NCBI RefSeq assembly: GCF_018101125.2
Contig: NZ_JAELVF020000001.1
Span: 417,189 to 481,188 of the forward strand
Length of the DNA: 64,000 nt
From: Streptomyces tardus
GTDB lineage: Bacteria > Actinomycetota > Actinomycetes > Streptomycetales > Streptomycetaceae
Reading direction: 5' to 3'
Part shown: positions 34,686 to 43,471 of the stretch, piece by piece
Position numbering within the stretch: the stretch's first letter is position 1
How the letters are laid out: each line of letters starts with the position of its first letter
Made by a program: the position numbers and the translations under genes
Notes under the pieces: model-generated
What the model was told of the DNA's origin: nothing
The model's database searches: none
Seen by the model: only the letters and a program-made list of their open reading frames with translations

Positions 34686-35680
34686 CGACCAGAACGGCAG
34701 AGCAGGCAACCGCCGGGCTGGGGGCGGCCGGCCCCCCGCCCGGCGCCGCGCGGCGCGCAGCGGCCACCGCCTGGCTCCAGACGTACGGCGTCTACGCGGG
34801 CGTCGCGGTGCTGCTGATCTTCAACACCGCCTTCACCGACCACTTCCTGTCGGCGGAGAACTTCCGCACCCAGGCCGTCCAGGTCGCGCCCATCCTCATC
34901 GTGGCGCTGGGCATGGCGCTGGCGATCGGCACCGAGGGCATCGACCTGTCGGTCGGCTCGGTCATGGCGCTCTCCACCTCGCTGATCGCGCTCTATCTCG
35001 GCTACGGACCGTGGCTGGCGCTGCTGGTGGCGATCGTCGGCGGTATCGCGGTCGGCGTACTGAACGGTTCGCTGGTGGCCTTCATCGGGGTGCAACCCAT
35101 CGTCGCCACCCTGGCGTTGATGGTCGGCGCGAAGGGGCTCGCGCTCGTACTGCTTCCCCAGCTGCGGGACGTGCGGGACGAGGGCATGCGTTCGCTGGGC
35201 TCCGGCGACCTGCTCGGCGTCCCGTATCCGGCGCTGATCGCGCTGGCCCTGGTGCTGGTGGTCGGGTTCACGGTGCGCCGCACCACCTTCGGGCGGCAGC
35301 TGCTGGCGATCGGCGACAGCCGACCGGCCGCCGAGCTGGCGGGACTTCCGGTACGGCGGGTGCTGATCTGCGTCTACGTCTGCTCCGGTGTGCTGGCCGC
35401 CACCGCCGGCTTTCTCGCCACCGCGCGGCTGGGGGCGTCCGATCCGACCGCGCTCGGCAACCTGATGGAGCTGTCCGCCATCACCGCCGTGGTCGTCGGC
35501 GGTACGTCGCTGGCCGGTGGCCGGGTGCGGATCGCCGGGACGGTCGCCGGCGCCGTACTGATCCAGCTGCTGACCGCGACGCTGATCAAACACGATCTGC
35601 CGCCGTCCTGGACGCAGATGGCTCAGGCCGCCGTCATCGTGCTCGCGGTCTACGCGGCGCGGGAGAGGGGAAAGCGGTGA
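34682..35680 (+). CDS. Sugar ABC transporter permease (YtfT-like)
   Basis: A 332-residue membrane protein whose TTG start overlaps the ATPase stop (TTGA). It has about ten membrane segments and the family stretches GMALAIGTEGIDLSVGSVMA, GVQPIVATLALMVGAKGLA, TTFGRQLLAIGDSRPAAELA and ITAVVVGGTSLAGGRVRI. It is one of two permease subunits of the importer; its stop overlaps the start of the next gene by four bases. Confidence 0.95.
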   Translation: MTTRTAEQATAGLGAAGPPPGAARRAAATAWLQTYGVYAGVAVLLIFNTAFTDHFLSAENFRTQAVQVAPILIVALGMALAIGTEGIDLSVGSVMALSTSLIALYLGYGPWLALLVAIVGGIAVGVLNGSLVAFIGVQPIVATLALMVGAKGLALVLLPQLRDVRDEGMRSLGSGDLLGVPYPALIALALVLVVGFTVRRTTFGRQLLAIGDSRPAAELAGLPVRRVLICVYVCSGVLAATAGFLATARLGASDPTALGNLMELSAITAVVVGGTSLAGGRVRIAGTVAGAVLIQLLTATLIKHDLPPSWTQMAQAAVIVLAVYAARERGKR

Positions 35681-36762
35681 ACGCGCTCAACTCGGTCTTC
35701 TCGCGCGGAAGTTCGGGCACCACGGTGGCCGATCCGACATCCGGTCGGAGCGGAGAAGGGCTGCCGGGCCCCGACCGGCCCCGGGGCGTCGACCGGCCGA
35801 AGGCGCGGCGCAACGAGCAGCTGAGCGCCTTCGCCCAGCGGCACGGTGCGCTGGTCGCGCTCGTGCTGACGGTGGCGGTCGCCTCGCTGACCTTCGAGAC
35901 CTTCGCGACCGGCGCCAACCTGGAGAACGTGGCGCTCTCCTCGGCCTTCCTGGCGATCGTGGCGCTGGGCATGACGTTCGTGATCATCAGCGGCGGAATC
36001 GATCTGTCGGTCGGCTCGGTCTTCGCACTGGGCGGGGTGCTCGCGGCCTGGGGCTCCCAACACGGCTTTCTCGTCGCGCTGTTGCTGCCGCTGCTGGTGT
36101 GCGGCGGCTTCGGTCTGATCAACGGGCTGCTGATCGCCCGCACCAGGCTCGCGCCGTTCATCGTCACCCTCGCCTCGATGCTCGGCGCCCGCGGGCTGAT
36201 GCTGAACATCACCGACGAGGGCAACGAGACCTACCTCGTCGCCGAGGGCTCCTTCATCGGCGAACTGGGCCGCGGCTCGCTGCTGGGCATCGCGCTCCCG
36301 ATCTGGATCACCGTCGGGCTCTTCGCCGTCGGCGGACTGGCGCTGCGCCGCAGCCGCTTCGGCCAGCACGTCTACGCGGTCGGCGGCAACGAGGACGCGG
36401 CGTCCCTGATGGGCGCACCCGTCGTCCGCACCAAGATCACCGTCTATGTGCTCTCCGGGCTCCTCGCCGGGCTGGCCGGTGCACTCAACGCCGGCTGGCT
36501 GACCTCCGGCATCACCATCCTGGGCCAGGGCATGGAGTTGGAGGCGATCTCCGCCGTCGTCATCGGGGGCACCCTGCTGACCGGCGGACTCGGCTTCGTC
36601 AGCGGCTCGTTGGTGGGCGTGCTGCTGCTGAAGGTCATCCAGAACATCATCAACCAGATCGGTTCGCTGGAAGCCGCCTACCAACAGGTCGTCAGCGGTG
36701 TCTTCCTGATCGTGGTGGTCGTCGTACAGACCTGGCTCGCCCGGCGCAGACGCGTCATGTAG
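35677..36762 (+). CDS. Sugar ABC transporter permease (YjfF-like)
   Basis: A 361-residue membrane protein starting at GTG 35677 inside the previous stop. It begins with a 45-residue hydrophilic tail; then come about nine membrane segments with GMTFVIISGGIDLSVGSVFA, TRLAPFIVTLASMLGARGL and RFGQHVYAVGGNEDAASLMG. The pairing of two non-identical permeases with a YtfQ-like binding protein matches the galactofuranose importer layout of E. coli (ytfQ-ytfR-ytfT-yjfF). It is the last gene of the operon. Confidence 0.95.
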   Translation: MNALNSVFSRGSSGTTVADPTSGRSGEGLPGPDRPRGVDRPKARRNEQLSAFAQRHGALVALVLTVAVASLTFETFATGANLENVALSSAFLAIVALGMTFVIISGGIDLSVGSVFALGGVLAAWGSQHGFLVALLLPLLVCGGFGLINGLLIARTRLAPFIVTLASMLGARGLMLNITDEGNETYLVAEGSFIGELGRGSLLGIALPIWITVGLFAVGGLALRRSRFGQHVYAVGGNEDAASLMGAPVVRTKITVYVLSGLLAGLAGALNAGWLTSGITILGQGMELEAISAVVIGGTLLTGGLGFVSGSLVGVLLLKVIQNIINQIGSLEAAYQQVVSGVFLIVVVVVQTWLARRRRVM

Positions 36763-36962
36763 CCCCGCCCGCCCCGGAACCGGACCCGGGCGGGCGGGGC
36801 GGGCGCGGGGCGGCGGACGGCCCGGGGCGCCGGCGTACGACCGTCCGACCCGGGGCGGCGCGGGCGAGGGCGGCACGGGGAGGCGTACGTTGCGGCCCGC
36901 TCCGCCGGTCCCGTGCCGTACCACCGCCGAGGGCGGCGGGCGCCCGTACGCGGCCGGGGAGG

Positions 36963-37850
36963 CTACTGGGCGGCTGCCTCGGGGCAGGGCTCGACCCCGG
37001 GCTCGGGGGTGCCGCCGGTGGACTTCCACAGGGTCCGCGAGAGCGCCTGGGCCCAACTGCCGTCCCGGTGCGTGCGCTTGATGGCGTGCGTGAGGAACTC
37101 GCACATCGCGGAGTCGCCGCGCCGATAGCCCACGCCGTAGTTCTCCTCGGAGAACGGCTCGCCCACGACCTCCAGCTCGTCCGGCCGGTCGGCGGCGTAG
37201 CCGAGCAGGATCGCGCCGTCGGTGGTGACCGCGTCGACCTTCTTCTCCAGCAGCTGGTTCACACACTGCCCGTACGTGTTCGCCGGGCTCGACTCCGCCC
37301 CGTACTTCTTCTCCAGCGCCGCGAGAGAGGTGCTGCCGCTGGCGGCGCAGATGCTCTTGTCGGCGATGTCCTTGGGCCCGTTGATGTCGCCCTCGCCCTT
37401 GCGCACCAGCAGCTGCTGCCCGGTCGCGTAGTAGGGGCCCGCCATGCCGACCTGCTTCAGCCGGTCCTCGGTGATCGAGTACGAGGCGACGATCAGGTCG
37501 ACCCGGCCCTCCCTCAACATCGACTCGCGGTCCTTGGACTGCGCCTCGACCCAGGTGATCTCGCTCGGCGCGATCCCCAGCCGGCCCGCGAGGATCTTGG
37601 CGATCTCCACGTCGAACCCCTCGGGCGCCTTGTCCTCGGACTCGCGGAAGCCCACGTTCGGCTGGTCGTACTTGACCCCGATGCGGACCGTGCCCTTGTC
37701 CTTCAGCTCGGCCATCGTCGAACCGGCCGGGAAGCTGGCGTCGGTGTCGACCTGGATCGACTTGTCCTTGGAATCCGAGTCGTCACCGCAGCCCGCCGCC
37801 AGCAGGGCGAGAAGGGCCCCGACCACGGCTATCCGGGTACGCACTGCCAT
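36963..37850 (-). CDS. Glutamate/polar amino acid ABC substrate-binding lipoprotein
   Basis: A 295-residue lipoprotein. ATG 37850 is preferred over 37871 because GGAG lies ten bases upstream. The signal VRTRIAVVGALLALLAAGC ends in a lipobox cysteine. The mature protein is a family 3 solute-binding protein: GTVRIGVKYDQPNVGFRE, GFDVEIAKILAGRLGI, DLIVASYSITEDRLKQV and GSTSLAALEKKYG. These bind glutamate or related amino acids. No permease or ATPase gene is adjacent, so it must work with a transporter encoded elsewhere or act as a sensor. Confidence 0.92.
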   Translation of the reverse strand: MAVRTRIAVVGALLALLAAGCGDDSDSKDKSIQVDTDASFPAGSTMAELKDKGTVRIGVKYDQPNVGFRESEDKAPEGFDVEIAKILAGRLGIAPSEITWVEAQSKDRESMLREGRVDLIVASYSITEDRLKQVGMAGPYYATGQQLLVRKGEGDINGPKDIADKSICAASGSTSLAALEKKYGAESSPANTYGQCVNQLLEKKVDAVTTDGAILLGYAADRPDELEVVGEPFSEENYGVGYRRGDSAMCEFLTHAIKRTHRDGSWAQALSRTLWKSTGGTPEPGVEPCPEAAAQ

Positions 37851-38280
37851 TGCCAGCTCCAGGTGATCCACTCAGGGGTGCGGCCCAGCCATCACCCGGG
37901 TCGCCGAACTTTATCCGGATACCTCCGCCGCTCGTCCACCCCTCGTGGTGCGGTACACACGTCTCGGCACTCATTCGTGAGCGCGCCGTGATCTCCCCGT
38001 CCCCGAGGAGTGTCCGGCCAGTCATCCGGATCTGCCCACAGGTCCCTCCCCCATCAGGAGTTGGATCATGCCTCGCCCACGGGGGTCGGAACGCGCGCGA
38101 AACGCAGCCGCACCCCGCGGGAATCGCGAGGATCCGTACGCGGACCACGACGGAACGCTGGTCGGCGCGGGTCGGACAGGCGGGTCGGGCGCGGGCCGGC
38201 GCGCACACGCGTCCGCCGCCATCACCGCGTGACGGTGATGACGGCGGACGATTGCCGGGCGCTCGGCGGCACCCGCCCGT
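37851..38280. other. Intergenic region holding one possible tiny ORF
   Basis: Apart from the candidate small ORF at 38068 and a hairpin near 38213-38246 (ATCACCG paired with CGGTGAT), I see no gene in this 430-base gap. Confidence 0.5.
38068..38232 (+). CDS. Possible small basic protein
   Basis: A 54-residue frame starting with ATG 38068, seven bases after an AGGAG site. The product is Arg/Gly/Ala-rich with NREDPYADHDGTLVGAGR in the middle. The stop lies within a hairpin (ATCACCG paired with CGGTGAT) that could be its terminator. High GC makes chance frames common, so this is tentative. Confidence 0.3.
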   Translation: MPRPRGSERARNAAAPRGNREDPYADHDGTLVGAGRTGGSGAGRRAHASAAITA

Positions 38281-38511
38281 TCAGCGGGCGAGGAAGAAGG
38301 CGTAGCCGAGGAAGAAACCCGCGAACATCAGCGTGATCAGTACGATCGCGAACAGCGGCCCCTTCGTCCAGCCGCGCCGGCGCCGCTCCCACGGGCCCGC
38401 CCCCGAGGAGGTACTGGCCTCCCCCGGCGGGGTCTCACCCGGCGGTACGCCGCCGCCGGGCTCCAGACCCGTCGAGCTACGAGGGTCCGGGTCCGGGTTC
38501 TGCGCCGGCAT
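38281..38511 (-). CDS. Small single-span membrane protein
   Basis: A 76-residue protein from ATG 38511 (GTG 38520 is possible). The first 45 residues are Pro/Gly-rich and disordered, then WERRRRGWTKG and one membrane helix PLFAIVLITLMFAGFFLGYA. The function is unknown. It is 22 bases from the gene at 38533 on the same strand and probably co-transcribed with it. Confidence 0.6.
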   Translation of the reverse strand: MPAQNPDPDPRSSTGLEPGGGVPPGETPPGEASTSSGAGPWERRRRGWTKGPLFAIVLITLMFAGFFLGYAFFLAR

Positions 38512-38532
38512 CCCCACCACCTGCTCCCGGGC

Positions 38533-38859
38533 TCAATGCCCCGTCGCCTTGCGGAGCTCGTCCTTGCTCATGGAGGACCGGCCCTGGACGTTCTGCCGTT
38601 GGGCGTCCGCGTACAGCTGGTCCTTGGTCGGGCCCTGCGGGCCGCTGTGCGAGTGCTCGCCACCGCGCTCGTAGGCGGACTTGGGGTCCCGCGTCGAAGT
38701 GCGGGAGGCCCGTCGTGACTCGCCGGAGCGGGCGCGCTGCTTGTTGACGGTACGAGCGGCGATCTCCTCGGCGCGCCCCTCGGAGGTGCCGCGCTTCTCG
38801 GCGCCCTCCTTGATGTGCTCGTACTGCCGTTCACGCTTCCTGTTGGAGCCTGCGGGCAT
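38533..38859 (-). CDS. Small charged protein with Rho_N/SAP-like C-terminal motif
   Basis: A 108-residue protein, ATG 38859, with a perfect AGGAGG site. The N-terminal half is highly charged (NRKRERQYEHIKEGAEKRG, RAEEIAARTVNKQRA), typical of ChaB-like 'plasmid stabilisation' proteins of actinobacteria. The last 35 residues, TKDQLYADAQRQNVQGRSSM then SKDELRKATG, form a helix-extended-loop-helix motif. The same motif ends the Ku protein encoded 3.5 kb away. It is probably a DNA- or protein-binding stress protein. Confidence 0.75.
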   Translation of the reverse strand: MPAGSNRKRERQYEHIKEGAEKRGTSEGRAEEIAARTVNKQRARSGESRRASRTSTRDPKSAYERGGEHSHSGPQGPTKDQLYADAQRQNVQGRSSMSKDELRKATGH

Positions 38860-39011
38860 GGTGTCCTCCTGTCGCGGCTCGTTCCATGGCGGTGGTGCGG
38901 TGCGGCCGGGCGGGCCGCGGTGGTGCGGTGCGGCCCGTGTACGCGGGGCGGCGACCGTAACCCCGGGGGCCACGGTCGTGCGTCCGCCTTCCGCGTGTCA
39001 CGTCCCCCGTG

Positions 39012-39350
39012 TCACGGAGTGTGGGGGCGTCCCCTGCCGTGACGGGGCCCGCCCATGCCTCGCTTTCCGCCGCCCTTGCCTTGGCCCCGGATCTCGCCAC
39101 CGAGGTCGTCGCCCCTGCGGGGGTCCTGGGTGTGGCGGGCGTCGGTCTGCGGGGTCGCTCCCGAACGGCGCGTCGTGTGGTCGTCGTGACGGGACTGCCG
39201 GCCGCGGCGCATCAGCCACGACAGCAGGCCGATCACGAGTGCCAGCACGACCAGACCGGCGATCAGCCATGCCCAGTTCCCCGCCGACCAGCCGCCGTCG
39301 TCGTCCGCGAGGACGGCGAGAACTGTCGGGTCGGTGTGCAGATTCATCAT
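39012..39350 (-). CDS. Small membrane protein with basic cytoplasmic tail
   Basis: A 112-residue protein, ATG 39350, with GAGAGGAA ten bases upstream. Residues about 25-50 form one membrane helix (WAWLIAGLVVLALVIGLLSW), followed by a basic Arg/Gly/His-rich tail. The architecture resembles DUF6479-type small proteins found near stress genes in Streptomyces. The function is unknown. Confidence 0.6.
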   Translation of the reverse strand: MMNLHTDPTVLAVLADDDGGWSAGNWAWLIAGLVVLALVIGLLSWLMRRGRQSRHDDHTTRRSGATPQTDARHTQDPRRGDDLGGEIRGQGKGGGKRGMGGPRHGRGRPHTP

Positions 39351-39675
39351 CGAAGCCACTTTCCTCTCCGGTTTGGTCCGGTTTGGGCCCGAGGGAAGCC
39401 GAGTGCCCCGGTCCGGTGAGGTCTAACGGAGGAGGTGGAGGAGTCTGCGCTCGGCAGCGGGCCTCCGTGGACAACCGACGGAACCGGGCTCCCGTCCGCG
39501 CCGCCGGTGCGGCGCCCGGGCTCCCGGGTACCCGCGCGCTCCCGTACCGGGCCCGTGCCGCTCGGGGGCCGGGCCCGTGCCGCTCGGGCGAGCGGCCCCA
39601 CGGCGCCGCGGACCACCCGTGAGGCCGTCGGCCCGCCCGCGGGAACCGGAAACCGTCCGCGAAGGAGCGAGAGAG
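39351..39675. other. Intergenic region upstream of the DNA glycosylase gene
   Basis: 325 bases without a gene. A 19-bp sequence (CGGGCCCGTGCCGCTCGGG) occurs twice in tandem around 39547-39590. The region must include divergent promoters. Confidence 0.5.
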
Positions 39676-40362
39676 ATGAGCAGCGCCACCACCACCCGCG
39701 AGGAGACCGCACGCGCACTGTTGCGAACCCACGGGCAGACGTACGCGGCCGAGGCCGGGATCCGGCTGCGCGACACCCCCAAACCCCTCTACCAGCTGCT
39801 CGTCCTCACGTGTCTGCTCAGCGCCCCGATCAGGGCCGGAGTCGCGGTCGACGCGGCCCGCGCGCTGTACGACGCCGGTATGAGCACACCGCACCGGATG
39901 CGGGAGGCGACCTGGCAGCAGCGGGTCGACGCGTTGGGCCGGGGCCACTACCGCCGCTACGACGAAAGCACCGCCACCACCCTCGGCAACGGCGCCGAGT
40001 TCGTCGGGGAACGCTGCGGCGGTGATCTGCGCCGTCTGCGCGAGGAGGCCGACGGCGACCCCGGCCGAATGCGGCGCCTGCTCCGGGAGGCACCCGGTCT
40101 CGGACCGACCGGCGCCGACATCTTCCTGCGCGAGGTGCAGGGAGTCTGGCCCGAGTTCAGACCGCATCTGGACACCAAGGCGACGCAGGGCGCCGAACGG
40201 CTGGGCCTGCCGACCGAGCCCGCCCGGCTGGCGAAGCTGGTCGGCGGCGAGGAGCTGGCGCGGTTCGCCGCGGCGTTGGTACGGGCCGCCCTGGACAGGT
40301 CCGTGGCGGGCTCCGTCGAGGACGCCCGCACCGCCTCCGGCAGCGGGCACGGCGGTTCCTGA
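39676..40362 (+). CDS. HhH-GPD superfamily DNA glycosylase / endonuclease III-like protein
   Basis: A 228-residue protein; ATG 39676 is preceded by GAAGGAGCGAG. The N-terminal part reads PLYQLLVLTCLLSAPIRAGVA and the helix-hairpin-helix reads LLREAPGLGPTGADIFLREV, with a following Asp in RPHLDTKATQG in the GPD position. The four cysteines of the endonuclease III iron-sulphur cluster are absent, as in the short actinobacterial group. It probably excises damaged bases. It is convergent with the NHEJ ligase and fits the local DNA-repair theme. Confidence 0.82.
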   Translation: MSSATTTREETARALLRTHGQTYAAEAGIRLRDTPKPLYQLLVLTCLLSAPIRAGVAVDAARALYDAGMSTPHRMREATWQQRVDALGRGHYRRYDESTATTLGNGAEFVGERCGGDLRRLREEADGDPGRMRRLLREAPGLGPTGADIFLREVQGVWPEFRPHLDTKATQGAERLGLPTEPARLAKLVGGEELARFAAALVRAALDRSVAGSVEDARTASGSGHGGS

Positions 40363-40462
40363 GCACGGGCCGCGAACCTGCGGGCGCACGGCGGGCCCGC
40401 AGGCGCCGGACCCCGGGGTCGGCCGCGGGCGGGCAGGGCCGGGCCCGCGGGCGACGGCGGCG

Positions 40463-41590
40463 TCAGGCCCGGCCGGGCCGCTCACGTACGACGTCCCGCG
40501 CCTTCTTGTCCTGCCGCAGGCCCAGGAACCTGGGGTGGCGGAGCAGGCCGTCGCGCGTCCACTCGGTGAAGCCGATCTCGGCGACGAGCACGGGCTCGAC
40601 CCAGTGGGCGCCGCGTTCGCGCAGCGGTGTCGCGAACGGGGAGGTGGGCCGTGCGATGCGGTCGAGTCCGTCGCGGAGCAGCCGCAGGGTGGTGTGGTCG
40701 AAGCCGGTGCCGACCCGGCCCGCGTAACGCAGTTCGCCCTGTTCGTAGTAGCCGAGCAGCAGTGCGCCGAAGCCCGCGCGGGAGCCGGAGGGCTCGGTGA
40801 AGCCGCCCACCACCAGCTCCTGGCCGACCGCGCACTTGAGCTTCAACCACGCCGGTGAACGGCGGTGCTGGTAGCGGGAGTCGGCGCGTTTGGCGACCAG
40901 GCCCTCCCAGCCCCGGGCGCACGCCTCGTCGAGCAGTTCCTGCCCGCCCTCGTTGCGGTGCGGGGTGAAGCGAATCGGATCGTCGAAGTCGAGCGCCCGG
41001 CGCAGCAGGGACTTGCGGGTTCGCAGCGGGAGGCGGGTGAGGTCCACGCCGTCCAGGCGCAGCAGGTCGAAGACGTGGTAGGTGATCTCCACGCCGGTGG
41101 CCCGGGCCCTTCGGGCGTCGGTGAGCTGCATCCGGCGCTGGAGCAGCGCGAAGTCCGTGCGTCCGGTGTCGTCGTGGGCGACGATCTCCCCGTCCAGGGT
41201 GAACCCGTCGGCGTGCTGCCCGGCGAGTGCCTCGGCGACCTCCGGGTAGCTCCGGTCCACCGGACGGGCGGTGCGGGAGAACAGCCGCACCTCGCCGTCG
41301 TCACGGGTGGCCAGGGTGCGTACGCCGTCCAGCTTTCGTTCGAAGAGCCACTCGGGACCGAAGGTACGCCGCTCGCTGGGGGTGGCGAGCATCGGCCGGG
41401 AGGCGGAGGCCGACGGGCCGGACGCGGGCGCGAGCAGCGCCGCCTCCTCGGGCCCGAGCGTGGCCAGCAGACTGTCGCGAGGCGCCTTTTCCCTTACGGA
41501 GGGCGGGAGTTGGGCCGCTCGGCGGCCCGCGACGCCACCGCCGGCTGCACGGCGCGCGACGGCCCGGCGGGGGGACGGTGTCTCAGCCAT
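40463..41590 (-). CDS. ATP-dependent DNA ligase (LigD ligase domain / LigC type)
   Basis: A 375-residue protein whose start overlaps the end of the phosphoesterase gene by eight bases. The adenylation motif is KLDGVR with Lys86; other nucleotidyltransferase motifs are FTLDGEIVAHD, WEGLVAKRADSRY and WLKLKC. The OB-fold part includes LVVGGFTEPSGSRAGFGALL and the family ending FTEWTRDGLLRHPRFLGLR, typical of LigD-type NHEJ ligases. The 65-residue N-terminal extension is low complexity. With the phosphoesterase and Ku genes next to it, it should seal double-strand breaks. The polymerase domain of LigD is not encoded in this cluster. Confidence 0.95.
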   Translation of the reverse strand: MAETPSPRRAVARRAAGGGVAGRRAAQLPPSVREKAPRDSLLATLGPEEAALLAPASGPSASASRPMLATPSERRTFGPEWLFERKLDGVRTLATRDDGEVRLFSRTARPVDRSYPEVAEALAGQHADGFTLDGEIVAHDDTGRTDFALLQRRMQLTDARRARATGVEITYHVFDLLRLDGVDLTRLPLRTRKSLLRRALDFDDPIRFTPHRNEGGQELLDEACARGWEGLVAKRADSRYQHRRSPAWLKLKCAVGQELVVGGFTEPSGSRAGFGALLLGYYEQGELRYAGRVGTGFDHTTLRLLRDGLDRIARPTSPFATPLRERGAHWVEPVLVAEIGFTEWTRDGLLRHPRFLGLRQDKKARDVVRERPGRA

Positions 41591-42224
41591 CGCCGTGCTC
41601 CCCGTCGCCGTCCCGCGCCACGTCGCCGTCCCGCGTCACTTGGCGCAGGGTGCGTCCGGTGCGTACCGAGCGGGCGCGCTGTGGGTCAGGGGCGTCGCCG
41701 CCGTCGGCGCGGGCGTCCTTCTTCTTGACCAGCAGCCACGCATCGCGTTCACCGGAGTCGTGGCCGCCGCGGAAGCGGGTGAGCGCGTAGGCGCCGTGGA
41801 GCTTGGCTCCGTGCAGGACGAAGGTGGCGTGCCCGTGGTCGAGCGCCTCGGGGAACGTACGGCCCCGGTCGTCGGTGCTGCCCGGCAGCGGTTCATAGGT
41901 GCCCTCGTCCCAGACGATGACGGGCCCGGCGCCGTACTCGCCCGCGGCGATCACGCCCTCGAAGTGGCGGTACTCCATGGGGTGGTCCTCGGTCGGCATG
42001 GCCAGCCTCTTCTCCCGCACGTCGGCGGACGGGCCCCGCGGCACCGCCCACGACCGCAGCACGCCCTCGACCTCCAGTCGGAAGTCGAAGTGCATCCGGC
42101 GGGCGTCGTGGATCTGCACCACGAACACGGGCCGGTCGCCGCCGGCCGGCGCCCGGCCGCGCGGTTCGCGGGTGCGGCCGAAGCGGCGCTTGGCCCGGTA
42201 GGTCGAGAGCCGGTCGTCGTCCAC
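41583..42224 (-). CDS. LigD-type 3'-phosphoesterase (PE domain) protein
   Basis: A 213-residue stand-alone PE domain. I chose GTG 42224 (VDDDRLSTYRAKRRFGRTRE). The catalytic stretch FVVQIHDARRMHFDFRLEVE with the two His and the Asp, SWAVPRGPS, and the later LAMPTEDHPMEYRHFEG and IWDEGTYEP are all present. The domain removes 3'-phosphate or ribonucleotide ends during end joining. It ends in a charged tail of 45 residues and overlaps the ligase gene, so the two proteins behave like a split LigD. Confidence 0.93.
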   Translation of the reverse strand: MDDDRLSTYRAKRRFGRTREPRGRAPAGGDRPVFVVQIHDARRMHFDFRLEVEGVLRSWAVPRGPSADVREKRLAMPTEDHPMEYRHFEGVIAAGEYGAGPVIVWDEGTYEPLPGSTDDRGRTFPEALDHGHATFVLHGAKLHGAYALTRFRGGHDSGERDAWLLVKKKDARADGGDAPDPQRARSVRTGRTLRQVTRDGDVARDGDGEHGDG

Positions 42225-42309
42225 CTCTGGCGCCTTTCTGTCGTGGCCGGAGGTGCGGGGGTACGAGCGGGGCGCGGGCGAGCGGGGGCCGGGCGCCCGG
42301 GCCCGGTGG

Positions 42310-43323
42310 TCAGGAGGCTTTCGCCCGGGAGCGGCCGTCGTCCTCGGCGAGCGCGGCGAGCAGCTGGTCACGGGTCATCCGCGAGCGGCCCCGTACGCCC
42401 GCTTCGGTGGCACGTTCGTAGAGCTGGTCCTTGGTGAGTTCTTCGAGCGCGGCGTCCGTGCCGCCGCCGCGCTCCTGCTTCGCGGCGGACCCCGACCGTT
42501 TCGCGGAACGTCGTCCGCGACGCGAGCCCTTCTTCCCACCGCGCCCCTCGGCGTCGTCCACGCTGGCCCGCAGCGCGTCCATCAGGTCGACCACATTGGT
42601 CGACTCCGGCGCCTTCTCGGCCTTCGCCACCGTCTCGCCGCGCTTCTTGGCGTCGACCAACCGCTGTACGGACTCCTGGAACGTGTCCTCGTACTCCTCC
42701 GGGTCCCAGTCGACGGTGAGCGTCTCCACCAGCTGGAGCGCGGTGCGCAGTTCGCCCTTGCCGGGCTCGGTGCGGCCGGGCAGCTCCGGCACCTCGCGGC
42801 CGGGGTCGCGGACCTCGTCGGCCCAGTGGAGGGTGTGCAGGGCGAGGATGCCCTCCTCCGCCTTCACCGCGACGAGGTACTCCTTGCCGCGCATGACGAA
42901 GGTGGCGATACCGGCCCGGTGGGACTCGGCGAGCGCGTCGCGGAGCAGGGCGTACACCTTCTGGTGCTCCTCGCCCTGCGGTCCGAGGTAGTAGGTGCGG
43001 TCGAAGTAGATCGGCTCGACCTCGTCGAGGTCCACGAAACCGCTGATCTCCAGCGCCTTGGAGCGGCCAGGGGCGATGTCGTCCAGCTCCTCGGGTTCCA
43101 CGACGACGTACTGGTCGTCGCCGACGTCCAGCCCCTTGACGATGTCGTCGGGCCGGACGTCCTCGCCGGTGCGCTCGTTCACCCGGCGGTTGCGGACCCG
43201 GTCGCCGGTGCCGCGCTCCAGCTGGTGGAAGCGGATCGTGTGGCTCCGGGTCGCTGCGTAGAGCTTGACGGGGAGGCTGACCAGGCCGAAGGACAGCGCT
43301 CCCGTCCAGATCGGGCGGGCCAT
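42310..43323 (-). CDS. ku: Ku protein (non-homologous end joining)
   Basis: A 337-residue protein; ATG 43323 gives the canonical MARPIWTGALSFGLVSLPVK. The Ku core bridges DNA ends and recruits the ligase; DVRPDDIVKGLDVGDDQYVV and YFDRTYYLGPQGEEHQKVYA are family signatures. The C-terminal extension is Lys/Arg-rich (GGKKGSRRGRRSAKRSG) and ends with a Rho_N/SAP-like motif, TKDQLYERATEAGVRGRSRM then TRDQLLAAL, also seen in the small protein at 38533. It lies upstream of the phosphoesterase and ligase genes on the same strand. Confidence 0.96.
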   Translation of the reverse strand: MARPIWTGALSFGLVSLPVKLYAATRSHTIRFHQLERGTGDRVRNRRVNERTGEDVRPDDIVKGLDVGDDQYVVVEPEELDDIAPGRSKALEISGFVDLDEVEPIYFDRTYYLGPQGEEHQKVYALLRDALAESHRAGIATFVMRGKEYLVAVKAEEGILALHTLHWADEVRDPGREVPELPGRTEPGKGELRTALQLVETLTVDWDPEEYEDTFQESVQRLVDAKKRGETVAKAEKAPESTNVVDLMDALRASVDDAEGRGGKKGSRRGRRSAKRSGSAAKQERGGGTDAALEELTKDQLYERATEAGVRGRSRMTRDQLLAALAEDDGRSRAKAS

Positions 43324-43471
43324 GGCACACCCCGTTCCTCGGAAGGGTGGCGGGCGGCGGCGTCGCACGGGGACGCACACCGCCCCTCTCCGGGAACCGT
43401 ACGCGCGTGCGAGGAGCGCTGCGACCGCTGCCTCCGGGTGCCGCCTCGGGAGACGGCCCCGGAAGGTGTGC

